From Bostrychus sinensis (Eukaryota > Chordata > Actinopteri > Gobiiformes > Eleotridae), in NCBI GenBank assembly GCA_020698575.1, contig CM036256.1, positions 15,639,908 through 15,703,907 on the forward strand: a stretch of 64,000 nucleotides of DNA, given 5' to 3'. The notes beneath the pieces are model-generated. The model was not told the origin of the DNA and made no database searches. It worked only from the letters and a program-made list of their open reading frames with translations. This document shows positions 1 to 12,419 of this stretch, in pieces. Positions within the stretch are counted from its first letter, which is position 1. Every line of letters begins with the position of its first letter. The translations under genes were made by a program, and so were the position numbers.

Positions 1-609
1 CTCCGAGAGAGTATATATTATTTTTTTTTTACGGTAAATGAGTAACATTGTGTTTAGGTTATGTTTTAGATAATGGGGATTATGTTTACATTATGGTGGG
101 TCTCCATAGTCTTCTGAATTAATGGGAAAGACTGAAATTTAGGACAGTAAGGTGAGAGCACCGACAATATGAGTATCCCCTGAATAAGTGTTTTTTTTTT
201 TTTTTTAAGTTAGCGTTTATTTTTAACATTTTAAATAAATAGGGCGTGTCGATTTTAGTTTAGTTCATTGTCTTTTTAGACAATGGATTAATCTAAATAA
301 TATATTACCGATTTATCTCTTCTCTTACAGAAGCCCATTTCGATTCACTGACCCTCTTCTGCTTCTTTGCGTTGAATGAGCAAAAGAAAAGCGGAACCTT
401 TGTTTCTCTCACCGGCGAGGGAACCTTTTAACAGTGGGACAACGGACAACTAGCTTGTTAGCGGCCGCTAGAAACAAAACCTCCCAAAGCAAGTTCTCAT
501 GTTACCTTGTCAATATTTAACTAAATCCAGCTATATTATACAAAAAACGGACTTGAAAGGATTTGCTGTTTGTTAATTTGACCGAAAAACTGAGAGCTTC
601 GCGGCGAAG
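1..609 (+). promoter_or_regulatory. xrn1: xrn1 upstream region and 5'UTR
   Basis: No coding sequence is supported here. The first 350 bases are AT-rich with poly-T runs. From about 390 to 470 the base composition becomes richer in G, C and CpG, and it includes a 12-base perfect palindrome (TAGCGGCCGCTA, 459-470). The xrn1 start codon follows at 610, so this short CpG-richer zone is the likely promoter and 5'UTR. No TATA box is placed convincingly. An upstream ATG occurs near 497, but the transcription start is unknown, so its relevance is open. Confidence 0.5.
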
Positions 610-3600
610 ATGGGAGTCCCTAAATTTTACCGATGGATTTCGGAGCGCTACCCTTGTCTGAGTGAAGTTGTTAAGGAACATCAGGTAGAAAAACAATGCA
701 ACGCTATTATAGTTAGCTCCTCTGTTGGCTTTAGCTTTTTGTTTTTAGAGGGCTAAGCGGGACGCACCCTGAAAGTTTTGTTTGTTCAGAATTATTAATA
801 GACTTTATTGCAACGTCATATGACTGTACTTTCCAATCTAGTATTACGAACACCTAAAAGACACACAGATAGCGAAATATGACATGTTGGCGGGGTTATT
901 TGAGTCCGTTTGGATTTTGTTTACTAAAACAATAATAAAGGCACTATAAATCAACGGGGCTTACAATAAACTAAAATAAAAATCTTCATGTCAGTAAGCA
1001 AAATTGTAGTGGGCACTAAGAGGTATTTTAGCGAGAGTACAATCCAGTGCTATCGAACAAAAATATAATCTATAATCTAGTTTAATATATTTACCAGAAG
1101 CAATAGTAAAATTAATACGAGCGTCAGAATGTGCAACTCAAGCAGCTGTTTCATCAGCTGGACACGAAGTTTCACTCCACTTGCGTAAGACAGTGTTTGA
1201 ATAACAAGGCTGTTCTACACGCACAGTGCGTAATTTGTTGTTTTTTTACATTTGTGTGTTTTTTTTTTTCGTAATAACTATAACCTTTCATTAATGTGCT
1301 GTGCAAATTAAGATGAGTCAAAATTGCAATTTTCCATAGATTGAAATAAGGAAGTTGTTTTTCTGTACTTGGTGTAATAAAGCATTAAGACAAACAACAC
1401 ACAGATTTAGTTAAACTTTCTACATTTTTCCATGTGTGGATTCCATTGTACTGTATTGTTTATCTGATGGTTACTTTTGTTTGTATTGTTTTTTTATTTT
1501 TTTAGATTCCTGAATTTGATAATCTTTATTTGGACATGAATGGGATCATTCACCAGTGTTCCCATCCAAATGATGAGGATGTCCATTTCCGAATCTCTGA
1601 AGAAAAGATTTTTGCCGACATCTTCCATTATCTGGAGGTGCTCTTCAGAATCATCAAGCCACGCAAAGTTTTCTTCATGGCTGTAGATGGTGTAGCTCCG
1701 AGGGCAAAGATGAACCAGCAGAGAGGACGGAGATTCAGGTAGTAATTCAGGATTCTGTAACTAATCCAACTCGTATTCTCTTTCTTAAGTCAAGGTCAGC
1801 CACAAATGTATATGTTAAAACTATATGATACAGTAAAATACAAAACTGAGAAATAATGTGTCTTTTTTATATTGACACTTTGTGTTTGACTGTGTAAAAG
1901 AGACACAAGTAGAATCTTGCCTGATGACTGCCTGCTGACCTCTTCTTTATTTGTGCCTGTGTCTTTGTGTCTCTCTGTGTATATGTGGATGGATGAATGC
2001 CTCTGTCTAGATCGGCCAAAGAGGCAGAAGACAAGATAAAAAAAGCTTTAGACAAAGGAGAGGTCCTACCCACAGAGGCCCGCTTTGACTCCAACTGTAT
2101 CACTCCAGGTAAGGATATTAGAAAAATACAATAAAATCCAACACATAACGATTAGAAGTCATTTACCATACATACAATATATAATATTTTATATACATTA
2201 CCATGCAGAAGTTTCAGTGAGGTGTAAAAAGACTTGTATACATAGATCATTACTGGTTTATTTTCCAGGGACTGACTTTATGGCAAGACTTCAAGAGCAA
2301 CTGAAATATTTTGTACACAGTAAGCTCTCAACTGACAAGCTATGGCAAAAAGTTAAAGTCTACCTCTCTGGACATGAGGTGGGTTTAAATGGGTTTTTGT
2401 AAGGCTGCTGTTGTATTGATCCAGACTGTATTGGCATTGCGTTGATGTTTTTATCTTTGTCTTTACAGACTCCTGGAGAAGGTGAACATAAAATTATGGA
2501 GTTCATTCGATCAGAAAATGCCAAGCCAGGTCATGACCCCAACACTCGACACTGCTTGTATGGCCTGGATGCTGACTTGGTAGGATTTTTGTGTTTACGT
2601 TTATGTAGATAGATGTTGTTTTAGAGTAAATGATAGATTGTACATAACTTCATTCTTGTGTTATAGATAATGTTGGGTTTGACCAGCCATGAACACAATT
2701 TCTCGCTGCTCAGAGAGGAGGTCCGCTTTGGAGGCAAGAAATCTCAGAAAAGGTTGGCACAATTTGAGCATATGTATCTTTTTTTTTTTTTTTATAATCT
2801 CTTTATTGTTTTATATTTTGACATATTTTGACATAAACACAAAACAACAAAAAACAGAGCCCCCCCCTACTCAAAATAAAATATAAATGGCAGCCATGTC
2901 ATAAAACGTCTCAACCGACCCTTTTATTGTATATGTAATCAAGCATGTGTATCCTAAAATATTATATTTTTATCCTATTGATCTGAGTTTCTAATTTTCT
3001 TTTAGAATTACGGCTCCAGAAGAGACAACTTTTCATTTGCTTCACTTGTCTCTGATGAGAGAATATATTGACTATGAGTTTTCTGAGTTAAAGGTAAGAA
3101 GAGAATTAACAAAATATTAATTTTTCTTTTATTTCTATTAAGGCTGGATATTGTTAAGAACCTCAAGATTTTATTTGATTTAGATTTTTTTGGTTGCAAT
3201 TTGATTCAATTTTGATTTGATTCAGTATTCATTGAAATGCTTCAGTATCGATTCAGTAATAAGTAAATAAGTACCTGCTGATATTTTACAATAATAATGT
3301 GTGCAATATTTCTAATGGTTAAGAACAAACTGACCCCAGCATGTTTTCCTGTCATGGTTTATTTATGCAAATCTGTCTGTACTATGTGAATCACACAAGG
3401 CAATCGCTCACAGCGCCCCCACTGGCCTGGGGATTCAATCGAGTCATAGGATTTTCTGAGGAAGAAAATATTGCAATGCATTGATGAATCAATATTTTTA
3501 CGTACCCCTCCTTTGTATTACTCTTTTAAATTCTTATGTTTAATAATTAATATGTGTTTTTTTAGGCTCATTTAGGATCTAATTATGACTTGGAGAGAAT

Positions 3601-6600
3601 AATAGATGACTGGATTTTAATGGGTTTCCTTGTGGGAAACGATTTCATCCCTCACCTTCCAAATCTTCACATCAACCATGATGCTTTGCCAATGTTGTAC
3701 AAGACATACATCAGTGTGCTTCCCAGTGTAGGAGGTAGAGAAAGCATATCTTTTTAAAGGTTGGATTTACAGTGTAGTGGAAGTGTGTAAATACAAATCC
3801 TACTTCTGATGCAGGTTATCTGAATGAAAATGGCCACTTGAACCTTAAAAACTTTGAGAAGTACCTGGAGAAGCTTTCTGAGGTGAGACAATGTGGCAAA
3901 ACATTTACTAATAGCAGATTTTGATGGTTTTATTTTAAGTGCAATCCTGTTTATAAGTACAATTTGTATGTACTGTGAAATTGTGAAATCTGGTTGTTGA
4001 TTCTTTTACTTATGTTCTTACATTTTACTTATGTTCTTACATTTATGTTTTAGTGTCTATTTTCGCTCTAGGATTGCAATCATTTTAACTTTACGGTTAA
4101 CAATTACAATAAATATATAACAATATAGCTTTATTTGTGGATGTTTTTATTTTGTTATAGTTTGACAGGGAACATTTCAGTGAAGTGTTTGTGGACTTGA
4201 AGTGGTTTGAAAGCAAAGTTGGTAACAAGTATCTGAATGAGGCAGCAGGTCTGGCAGCAGAGGAGGAAGCATCTGGCAAAGACGGTAACAATAGTAAGGT
4301 AAGAGTGCGAGAAACATTTTCTGTTTCTAGTTTGTAAGTTTTTACACTGTCGTGCTGAAACTAATGGTGTTCAGGTCTGTGGCCTGGTCGATTTGACCTT
4401 ACCACAGAGAGTGATTGGAGGAGGGAAAAGCGCCTCAGGAGATGATGAGGAAGAGGAGGATGACCTCTTTGAAACTGAGTTCAGACAATACAAACGCACG
4501 TACTATATGACCAAGATGGAAGTGGATGTAGTCTCTGAGTGAGTATAAACTTTAGCTTGCTCTTCACAACTGTGGGTTTAAAGCTTTGCTAATGTTATTC
4601 TTTTCTTTTCCCAGTGAGTTTCTTGCAGATCAGGCAAAGTGTTATGTCGAAGGTCTCCAATGGATTCTACACTATTATTACCATGGTGTTCAGTCTTGGA
4701 GCTGGTGAGTGTTTCAGATACTAGATAAGAGAGGATAGAAATACATTTATTAAATCCAAAAGTCAAATGATAAATCTCAAAAAAGCAAAAACAATTTCAT
4801 TCTCGGCAGAATCAGCAAAATCGCCTAGTGTGCAATAATTTGGCATAGGTTTTTCTGAGGCTGGTGACTGGCAGAAAGTCTACTGGATTATTTACTCTAG
4901 TCTCCCTGCTGCATTTTTGTTTTTAGGTACTACCCCTACCACTATGCCCCATTTCTCTCGGACATAAAAAACATATCTGAGTTGAAGTTGACCTTTGACC
5001 TGGGAAAGCCCTTTATGCCTTTCCAGCAGCTGTTAGCAGTGTTGCCTGCCGCAAGTAAAGAGCTGCTACCGGAGTGCTATAGGGTACACTACAACATTTC
5101 ATTACACATCACTTGTTTTTGATTTAACATGTTATTTGTTATTCAAGCAACATGCTGTGATAAAACAGGGTTTTTTTTTTAGTTCCTCATGACGAGCGAG
5201 TTTTCCTCCATTCTTGAGTACTACCCCTTGGACTTCAAAACTGATCTAAATGGCAAGCAGCAGGAATGGGAGGCTGTGGTGCTCATTCCCTTCATAGATG
5301 AGGTACACTCAAAGTTACAAAAACAAGCAACTATTTTTTTTATTTTAAATAATGCACATTTGTTATATTTTATTGTACAGAAATGTTTGCTGGCAGCCAT
5401 GGAGCCCTATAATGAAAAGCTGACCAAACAAGAGAAGGCCAGAAACAGGCACACAGAGTGCGCAGTCTACATGTATGACAAGGAGAGCGAGTTTACGTAT
5501 GCCTCCAGTTTGCCCCAGTTATTTCCTGACATCATACACTGTCGTGTCAGGTATACACAAGTATCATAAAGCATCTTATTCAAGAAAGTCTGAAGCTTAT
5601 GTGATCCCTAAAGGTACAGTGTTTGGCTTTTACAGGCAAATGTCCATCCCAATGGACGCATGGCACGTACCACTAGATCACGTCAGCAGGCGTGTTGACC
5701 GCTCGGCCCTCTACTTCTGTGGTTTCCCAACACTGCAACATATCCCACATAAGGTAGAAATGTGTAATTTGTGAATGTAGTAAAATGTATAGGCTAAAAG
5801 GCATTGTGACTTTTCTTTTTTTTTTTTTTCTTGCTTTCAGTTTTATAAGAAGAAGAGTGGTGTGGTTGTTTTCCAGCAGAGCAGCAGAGGGGAAAACATG
5901 ATGCTGGAGATCCTAGCAAACAAAGATGGAGAAGCGGTCAGGCTGTTTTTATACTGCTGAGACCTATATCCACTGTTTGCTTACCTGCAAATGTTATTCA
6001 TATTTGTTTTGTATTTTCTTTTAGATCTGTGATAATGTTGCTGCTGAAGTACTGGGCAAGGCCATATTTGTCAATTGGCCCCATCTAGAGGAAGCCCGTA
6101 TTGTTGCAGTATCAGATGGAGAGACAAAGTAAGGGTATATAGTTGTAATGTGCATGTCATGCCATGTGTATACAGAAAAGCACAGCTATAACACTTAAGT
6201 GTCAGGAATAATGGTAATAATGAACATATTTCTGAGGAGAGATTTTGTGTACAAGATGCAGTAATTCTGGACCTACTCAGTCATCTTTTCTTCTGATTTT
6301 GTTCCTACTGACCACAAAAAGCACGCAAAATAGCCACAATGCTAGCAGTTATGTCTGTTTCTTGCGTTAAACCTCTGTAGGGTACTTTTTTTGTTTAAAT
6401 ATCAAATGTTTTGTTTGGCAGGTTTGCTCTAGAAGAACCCCATGGTGTCCAGAAAGTGTACAACAGACCTTCCACTCCTCCTCCCACTAAAGTCTCACGT
6501 CTGTCTGACAAGGAGCAGAAAGACTGGATAAAAGATGCCCAGGGAATCACTGAACAGTAAGAAAAGAAAAAAACTCAACACCTCCTGATTTTTTTCCCTG

Positions 6601-9600
6601 CCTTTTACAAACATGTTACTGTTTTTTCACAGTTATGTAAAGAGAAAAGGCATCGTGGTGAATGAAATTGATGTGGTTGTGTACGGCCAGCTGCTGACGG
6701 GAAGAAAATTTGTCCCAAAAGCCAGTGGTGTTGTTGAGTTGGAAAAACAGTGGTCTAAACAGGTTTTGCCTTTTGCCTACCAGGTTGTTGTCAAGGTACA
6801 GACCAATATTCCACATGAAAATGGAAATTATTTTTGTATTTTGTTGTTTTATACAAACAACTGTTTCTATTATTTTTTAGGAAATTAGGGCCTTCTACTC
6901 ATCTTTAACAAACTTCACAAGTTTAGATGAGCTCTTTCCACAGTTAACTACAGTTTTTATGGTGGGCAACCCATACTATGGAGCAATGGGAGAGGTAACC
7001 TTATTTTTATACTGCTATTTGTCTATTAAATTAATATTACTTGTCTAACAATGATTTATGCCTCTAACAGGTGCAGGACTCCAGCGATGTCATTAAAGAT
7101 GGAAGGGTGCGAGTTGTCTTTAGCCAGCCACATGAACCACAGCTGGAGACTTTAATACAAAACCAGCATGTAAGAGATATTTCCTATTACTTAACACTGT
7201 CAAAATACTGTTGTTAGAGAGAAGCATGCTTGTTTAAATGTCTTTTGTTTCATTTTGCAGAAATACTGCGTCAAATACAACCCTGGCTACATTCTGGCCT
7301 CTCGTCTCGGCATCACAAGCTACCTCGTCTCCCGCTTTTCAGGGAGCATCTTTATCGGCAGAGGTTCAAAGAAAAAGTGAGTGTTTTATTACAGGTTTTA
7401 TAGTGTAGGTACTGTACATATTTGTAACATTTATATTTTTGCTCTTTAAAATATGTTTTTTTTTAATTATTAATCACATGTAGTCCATGTGGAGAGCAGA
7501 AAAGTAATATTGGCCTAAATCTCAAGTTTAACAAGAAGAACGAAGAAGTCCCAGGCTACACTAAAAAAACAGAGAAAGAGTGGCTGTACTCTGCGGCTGT
7601 TGAGGAACTGCTGGCTGAATACTTAGACAGGTAAAAGAAAACTCACTTGTGTTACGTTTGAGTCATGTATTAGACACTGCCATAACTGAAACTATTGAAA
7701 ATATGAATTCTCTCATTGTCTTGTTCTTTTGTAGATTTTCTGAGGTGTTCAGCACAGTGTCTAGAAACTCTCATGATGATGTTTTCTATGAGGATGACAT
7801 CTGGCCTGGAGAGGACCAGAATGGGTAAAATAATACAACATGCACTATACATTTTACCTCCAAACTGTGGCCTACCTGTGAACTAAACATATAACTTCTA
7901 TGCAGGCCTGAGAAAGTTGCTGAAATCACTGCATGGTTGAAGAGCCACCCAGTGAGCTCCATCAGCAGAGCATCATGTGATCTTCAGGTGCTGGACTCTG
8001 CCATTGTGGAGAAGATCGAGGAGGCAGTGGAAAAAGCTAAGGTGGGAAATTTTAAAATTTTGTTTTCATTTTATGCCTATCTACCGTACCCGTATGTTGT
8101 CATCTATCCATGCTAACATTTTTTTTGCTTTACCTTTTATCTAGGTGAAGAAGAGCACCCGCAAAGTCCGTGTCACAGTGAAGCCTCATCTGCTTTTTAG
8201 GGTAGGGAAAACTCTAAATTTCTATTTTTAATAATGTTTAACCTAAATGTGTAATGTTTGTGAATAATGTTTAAATGTAGCACTGGTCATGCTAAAAATC
8301 TCATTGATATCAGCACAAGTGCGACACTGTAAAGCAAGCATATTCCTCTAATGATCTTACACAAATACAGAAATGCTGTTTTGTAAAAGTGTTTTTTTTT
8401 TATGCAGCCACTGGAGCAGCAGCAGGGGGTGGTGCCAGACCCTGATGCAGAGTATCGATTGTTTGACCGCGTTGTCAACATCAGGGAGGGTTTCAGTGTC
8501 CCACTAGGACTCAGAGGAACAGTCATTGGCATCAAAGGAGGTGAACACACAGCACACATGAATTACACAAAAGATAATAGAGAAATTTTTGAGGTGATAT
8601 ATTAAAGTGAATCTCTGTACTTTCTGTACACAGCTGAAAAAGAGGCAGATGTTCTTTATGAAGTGTTGTTTGATGAAGAATTTGCTGGAGGTCTTAACAT
8701 CAGGTAAGTACAAAGTTATTTAAACATTATTCAATAGACTTACAAGGGATTTTACACGGTGGGGTTATTCTTTTCAGATGCACATCACCTCGATGTTACC
8801 GCCTCCCTCCCTGCGCCCTCATAAATCTGTCCCATGGAGCTCGGGTGGATCACACCTCAGGCAAACTCACAGCCATTGTCAAACCTCAGCCTGCCTCCGC
8901 CACAAACAACTCAAGCCGCCATTTGGGAGGTCTGAACCACTCGCCCCGATCGCCCTTCATACCTACACAAGTAAGACCCTGCTCTGTCCCACAGTTTTCA
9001 ATCAGTGGTGTCCTGCCTATCCTGTTGTCATCTGAAAAATCTCTCTTGTCCATTTACTTATTTAAGCATAACAACAACAAACATGGTATGATGAAAGCCT
9101 CACCCCAAGGCAACAGGAACTCTCCAAAGCTTCTCCAAAAGCAAGCGAAGGTGAATACACTATTAACACTAGAAAGTACACACACACCTTCTAGTAATGC
9201 ATAGAACTAAATGCAGGGTGTAGACTATGTTTATTATACACACATTACAATTATTGTCTTTTTTCAGGCTAAGGATGAGTACAGTAATGTGTGGCAGTCT
9301 CTGCAGAACTCTGGACCTCCGAACAAACCACCTGCTCACTGGCAAAATGATGTAAGTCTAAAAAACATTTTTCTTTAAGTATTGTTAGTTAAATAATAAA
9401 AACAAAAGATGTTATGAAGCTTGGCAGGAAATGTGTGTGCATGTTTTTTAAATAAAAGAGTACATACTGTATTTGGTACCTCATTGTTGCAGGCCCGTGC
9501 TGGTGGCATCAGACTGCTGAAGAAAAATGAAGATGCTGCCTCCCTTTTGCCCACACAAAACACCAACAAGGTATTTACATCCTGACCTGACTTAAAATGC

Positions 9601-12419
9601 ATAGATAAAATAAATTGTCTCTTCACTATAATCTGTTCACTCTTTATTAAGACCACTACTGACTTTGAGGACCTATTAGCCAATCTCAAGATTTCAACTC
9701 AAAAAGAGCAGACACCACCTCCACCTGCTCCTTCTCAACCCTCCACCAGCCAACCAGAAGGGCCTCTGTCTCCACAGTCATTTGCCATGGTGAATATAGG
9801 AATTTTTAACATGTAGTCACATAGTCAGTGTGATCTGGATCAGTAACTTGTGTTAATTTTCTGCTTTGTAGAAGGGAACCATGGTGCTGAAGGAGATGCT
9901 AAAGATAGACAGTGCTGGGACAGGAAGCCCATCTACACCGGAGATGAACTCTGCCCAGTCAGATGGACAGCAGCAGAACAGGAGACGGTCATCCAAGAAA
10001 CTAGGTAACAAAATACTTAAAGCTGCACTACCTGATTTCTTTTTCCTTGTATTTTGGTAAAAATAATTATTTAGTTATTAGTACAGCATAACAGAAGTCA
10101 TCTGAGAAAAAAATTAGACTTTGAGATCACCTGTGGGCTGTATTATAAGGGTTTTTGTTTTAGAGCGAGGGAAGGAACAGTTTAATGAATCACACGCTTT
10201 CATAGGACAGGAGCACTCTGATTGGTCGATGCAAACTTTATCTATCCAGAACTAGAATCTATCAGGAATAATGTGAAGGAGCTATTGTTTTATTTCAAAA
10301 TTTATAGCTTATTCACAGGATTTTTATTTTTTATTTTAAAGAATTAAAAGCAAACTCCAGATCTCTGCTATGTTATTGTGATAGCTCCTGGCTTGTGGAC
10401 ATACTTCCAGGTTTGTGTGAGACTGTGATAGAGCGTCATGAAGGAGAGGAATTAGGAAAGGGGAGTGTATCATTCAAACTCAGCATTTTTTTAGACACAT
10501 CACTTTTACAGTCACAAAATCAGGTAGTGCAGCTTTAATATAATACTAGGTATTGTGATCACATATTTTTATAGTCAGGAGACTATGCATATCATCCAAT
10601 CTACATACTGTTTGTAGTTTAGCTTTACAAATACTTGCAGATTTAGTTAATGACATTGGGTGGCTTGCACAAAACAGCACCAAAATATCACAAATCAGTA
10701 TATCATTATGGCTTCCTTCATTGTTTTTTTTTTTTTTTTTTCCCCTGTCTCTAGCGGCAAAAATCAATGCTCCACATGGGGACACAGCTCTTCCCACAAC
10801 AGCTACCATGCCCAACCAACACGCTGTACTGAACAATAAGGTGTCAGAGCTGGCTTGTGTCTGTGTGGGGCTTGGCATGGCACCACCCGAATTCAGCTTT
10901 ATTGGCAACAGACAGGTACAACAATACACAACATCAACGTGTCCTTTTTCTAAATGCTTTGACAACTGAGGTACTGTATCTGCCTTTACAGGGACTTGTA
11001 GTGTGTCAGGTGAAGCTCTCTAATGGGTTGATGGTGCATGGACCACAATGCCAATCAGAAAATGATGCCAAGGAGAAAGCTGCCTTCTTCGCTCTCCAAA
11101 GACTGGTATAGGCTTGAAAATGGTTTATGCAAATTAGAGTCACAGCACAGCAGCACAGCCCATACTAGGACCAGTACACACCTTTACATACTGTGCTGTT
11201 ACTGTTTTTCAAAAGCTAAGTCATAATTTCCTTTGTCTGTTGTGTTTTCTTTAGAATTCAGTGGGATCAAGTTTTCCTCTCCCCCCTCCTGCTCTCTACC
11301 CTGGGATGCCACAGATCAGACCACCACCTTTAGGTGCCATGAATCCAGTCTTCAACAAACCAGGTCAGTACGGTGCTCATCTATCAGTGCGGACCACCAC
11401 TGGCTTTCTATAATTTTATGTCTTTTAAATGTATTTAAACAGATATTGCAATTTTGCCCAAAGGGTCTATATTAAGCTTATTTCTGTTAAAAAACACATT
11501 TGCATTAGTATTAGTTTTATACCTTAAAATTATGTACATCAGTTTTAGCGCTGAAACAATCAGAACAAGTCCAGTGATGGTGTATGGGTTTTAGAAACAC
11601 ATTGGAGCATGTCCTAGTTTCAACAAAATATTTGCGGCCCTCCCCATTTATGAAGGCTTGGGACTAGCACAAATAGGCCACTGGCTTGTGACTTTTTGTG
11701 GTTGGATTACAAATTGCAAATGAAATGAAAATATTATTACCATACCAAACAGCCATGTGTCACATCTTTTCTTGTCATTGTACAACCCTACTGCGAACTA
11801 CTACTGCATTTAATTTTCTCTAAGCTGTAGTTTTTCTCTTGTAGGTTTGCTGTTGCCTCCTCAGGGTTATGCTCCTGCTTCTCTGTGGGGGATGGGGATG
11901 GCCCTGCCGCCCCATCACCAACAAAACCAACAGTTTTATGCAGCAGGAACTTTCCCCGGAGCAGCCCGCCCACCACCTCCAACAACGTTGCCCATTGGCT
12001 CTCACAACCAGTTCATCCCACTTCAGGTAAACTCATGGCAGAAAATAGATAGTGATAAGTTGACAGTGCTACGAAATTGACCCAAGTTTGTCTTTCAGGT
12101 GACGAAAAAGAGGGTTTCAGCCAACAAGAAAAACCAGGAGTCCCGAGAGTTTTACAGCGCGGCCGTAACAGTCGCCAGAAACCAAGCTCAGAAATCCCAG
12201 TACCAACCTCCAGACCAGCCACGAGGTCAGGGAGACGCCCCGGTTGAGAGCACCCAGCCCTGTTTGTCTGATCCCAGCGGAGCAGAGAGAACAACAGCGC
12301 CCTACACGCCTCCCAGACAAAATGCCCCTTCGACGGGCCACACCCCCGGCTCTGCCTCCAAGAGGAAACACCGGAAACTAGCCGTTAATTTTGAGGCGGC
12401 CAAAGTGTCAGAGTCATAA
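610..12419 (+). CDS. xrn1: XRN1, 5'-3' exoribonuclease 1 (complete, 40 coding exons, 1683 aa)
   Basis: XRN1 degrades decapped 5'-monophosphate mRNA in the cytoplasm and P-bodies. The start at 610 gives the family opening MGVPKFYRWISERYP. Catalytic acidic residues are present: Asp35 (DMNGIIH), Asp86 (AVDGVAP), Glu176 and Glu178 (GEGEHK), Asp206 and Asp208 (LDADL), and the Asp of LVGNDFIPHLP. Exons: 610-684, 1506-1738, 2011-2108, 2269-2378, 2469-2579, 2667-2752, 3006-3093, 3566-3734, 3815-3882, 4161-4298, 4375-4538, 4615-4704, 4927-5083, 5183-5302, 5381-5550, 5636-5753, 5841-5936, 6025-6128, 6422-6556, 6633-6795, 6881-6994, 7071-7169, 7261-7376, 7484-7630, 7735-7824, 7906-8041, 8145-8201, 8408-8540, 8634-8703, 8778-8970, 9067-9150, 9268-9351, 9493-9570, 9652-9789, 9872-10004, 10755-10915, 10992-11105, 11255-11363, 11845-12026, 12099-12419. 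They total 5052 nt, in frame, with stop TAA. Length is close to human XRN1 (about 1706 aa). The gene looks intact. Confidence 0.97.
685..1505 (+). other. xrn1 intron 1, no further feature seen
   Basis: AT-rich 821-base intron with GTAGAA donor and TTTTAG acceptor. It contains only T-runs (for example near 1260). I see no conserved coding, RNA-gene or repeat signature. Confidence 0.7.
3094..3565 (+). repeat. xrn1 intron 7 with degenerate GATT-rich repeat
   Basis: From about 3145 to 3260 the intron carries irregular TTTGATT/GATTCA iterations (TTTGATTTAG, TTTGATTCAA, TTTGATTTGATTC). This looks like a decayed short interspersed repeat ending with GATTCAATCGAG near 3440. The family is not recognised. 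Confidence 0.4.
5183..8703 (+). other. xrn1: XRN1 PAZ/Tudor, KOW, winged-helix and SH3-like region
   Basis: These exons (5183 to 8703) encode the XRN1-specific middle part, which in known structures holds PAZ/Tudor, KOW, winged-helix and SH3-like domains that stabilise the nuclease. Recognisable landmarks are NGKQQEWEAVVLIPFIDE, YFCGFPTL, QQSSRGENMMLEIL, VNWPHLEEAR, LKFNKKNEEVPGYTKK, FYEDDIWPGE and the KOW-like VPLGLRGTVIGIKG at about 8508-8540. Domain borders are inferred from the family, not measured. Confidence 0.8.
10017..10538. mobile_element. MITE with perfect inverted ends flanked by TTAA
   Basis: The element lies in xrn1 intron 35. Its left end, TTAA followed by AGCTGCACTACCTGATTT (10017-10038), is repeated as an exact reverse complement at 10517-10538. 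TTAA at both edges is the target duplication typical of piggyBac-type insertion. The 522-base interior has no open reading frame, so this is a non-autonomous element. The short sequence between the inverted repeats includes TGATTGGTC (a CCAAT-type motif) near 10220. Confidence 0.85.
11364..11844 (+). other. xrn1 intron 38 with a short repeat fragment
   Basis: A 481-base intron. About 11635-11705 resembles a dispersed repeat found elsewhere in this window (GAAGGCTTGGGACTAGCACA and then CACTGGCTTGTGAC). The rest shows nothing notable. Confidence 0.5.

Larger units (their letters stand above)
610..5083 (+). other. xrn1: XRN1 nuclease core (conserved regions CR1 and CR2)
   Basis: The first 13 exons encode about 529 residues covering the XRN catalytic core. 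All seven metal-coordinating acidic residues of the family are in place. An acidic linker (SGDDEEEEDD) precedes FETEFRQYKRTYYMTKM, a hallmark of CR2. The aromatic run ILHYYYHGVQSWSWYYPYHYAPF is split across the exons ending at 4704 and starting at 4927. It belongs to the highly conserved segment that shapes the substrate pocket. Everything here suggests an active enzyme. Confidence 0.9.
8778..12419 (+). other. xrn1: XRN1 low-complexity C-terminal tail with a dsRBD-like segment
   Basis: This part is rich in Pro, Gln, Ser and Asn and is probably largely disordered. Exons 10755-10915 and 10992-11105 are the exception. They encode a conserved block, VSELACVCVGLGMAPPEFSF and then VKLSNGLMVHGPQC...NDAKEKAAFFALQRL, whose end resembles the last helix of double-stranded RNA-binding domains. 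The extreme C-terminus (KRKHRKLAVNF, about 12363-12395) is basic and matches the conserved end of vertebrate XRN1, a region reported in human XRN1 to contact the decapping scaffold EDC4. Confidence 0.75.

Noticed and set aside
12013..12371. Minus-strand ORFs under the last xrn1 exon
   Set aside because: Shadows of the Pro/Ser-rich C-terminal coding exon; no splice or homology support.
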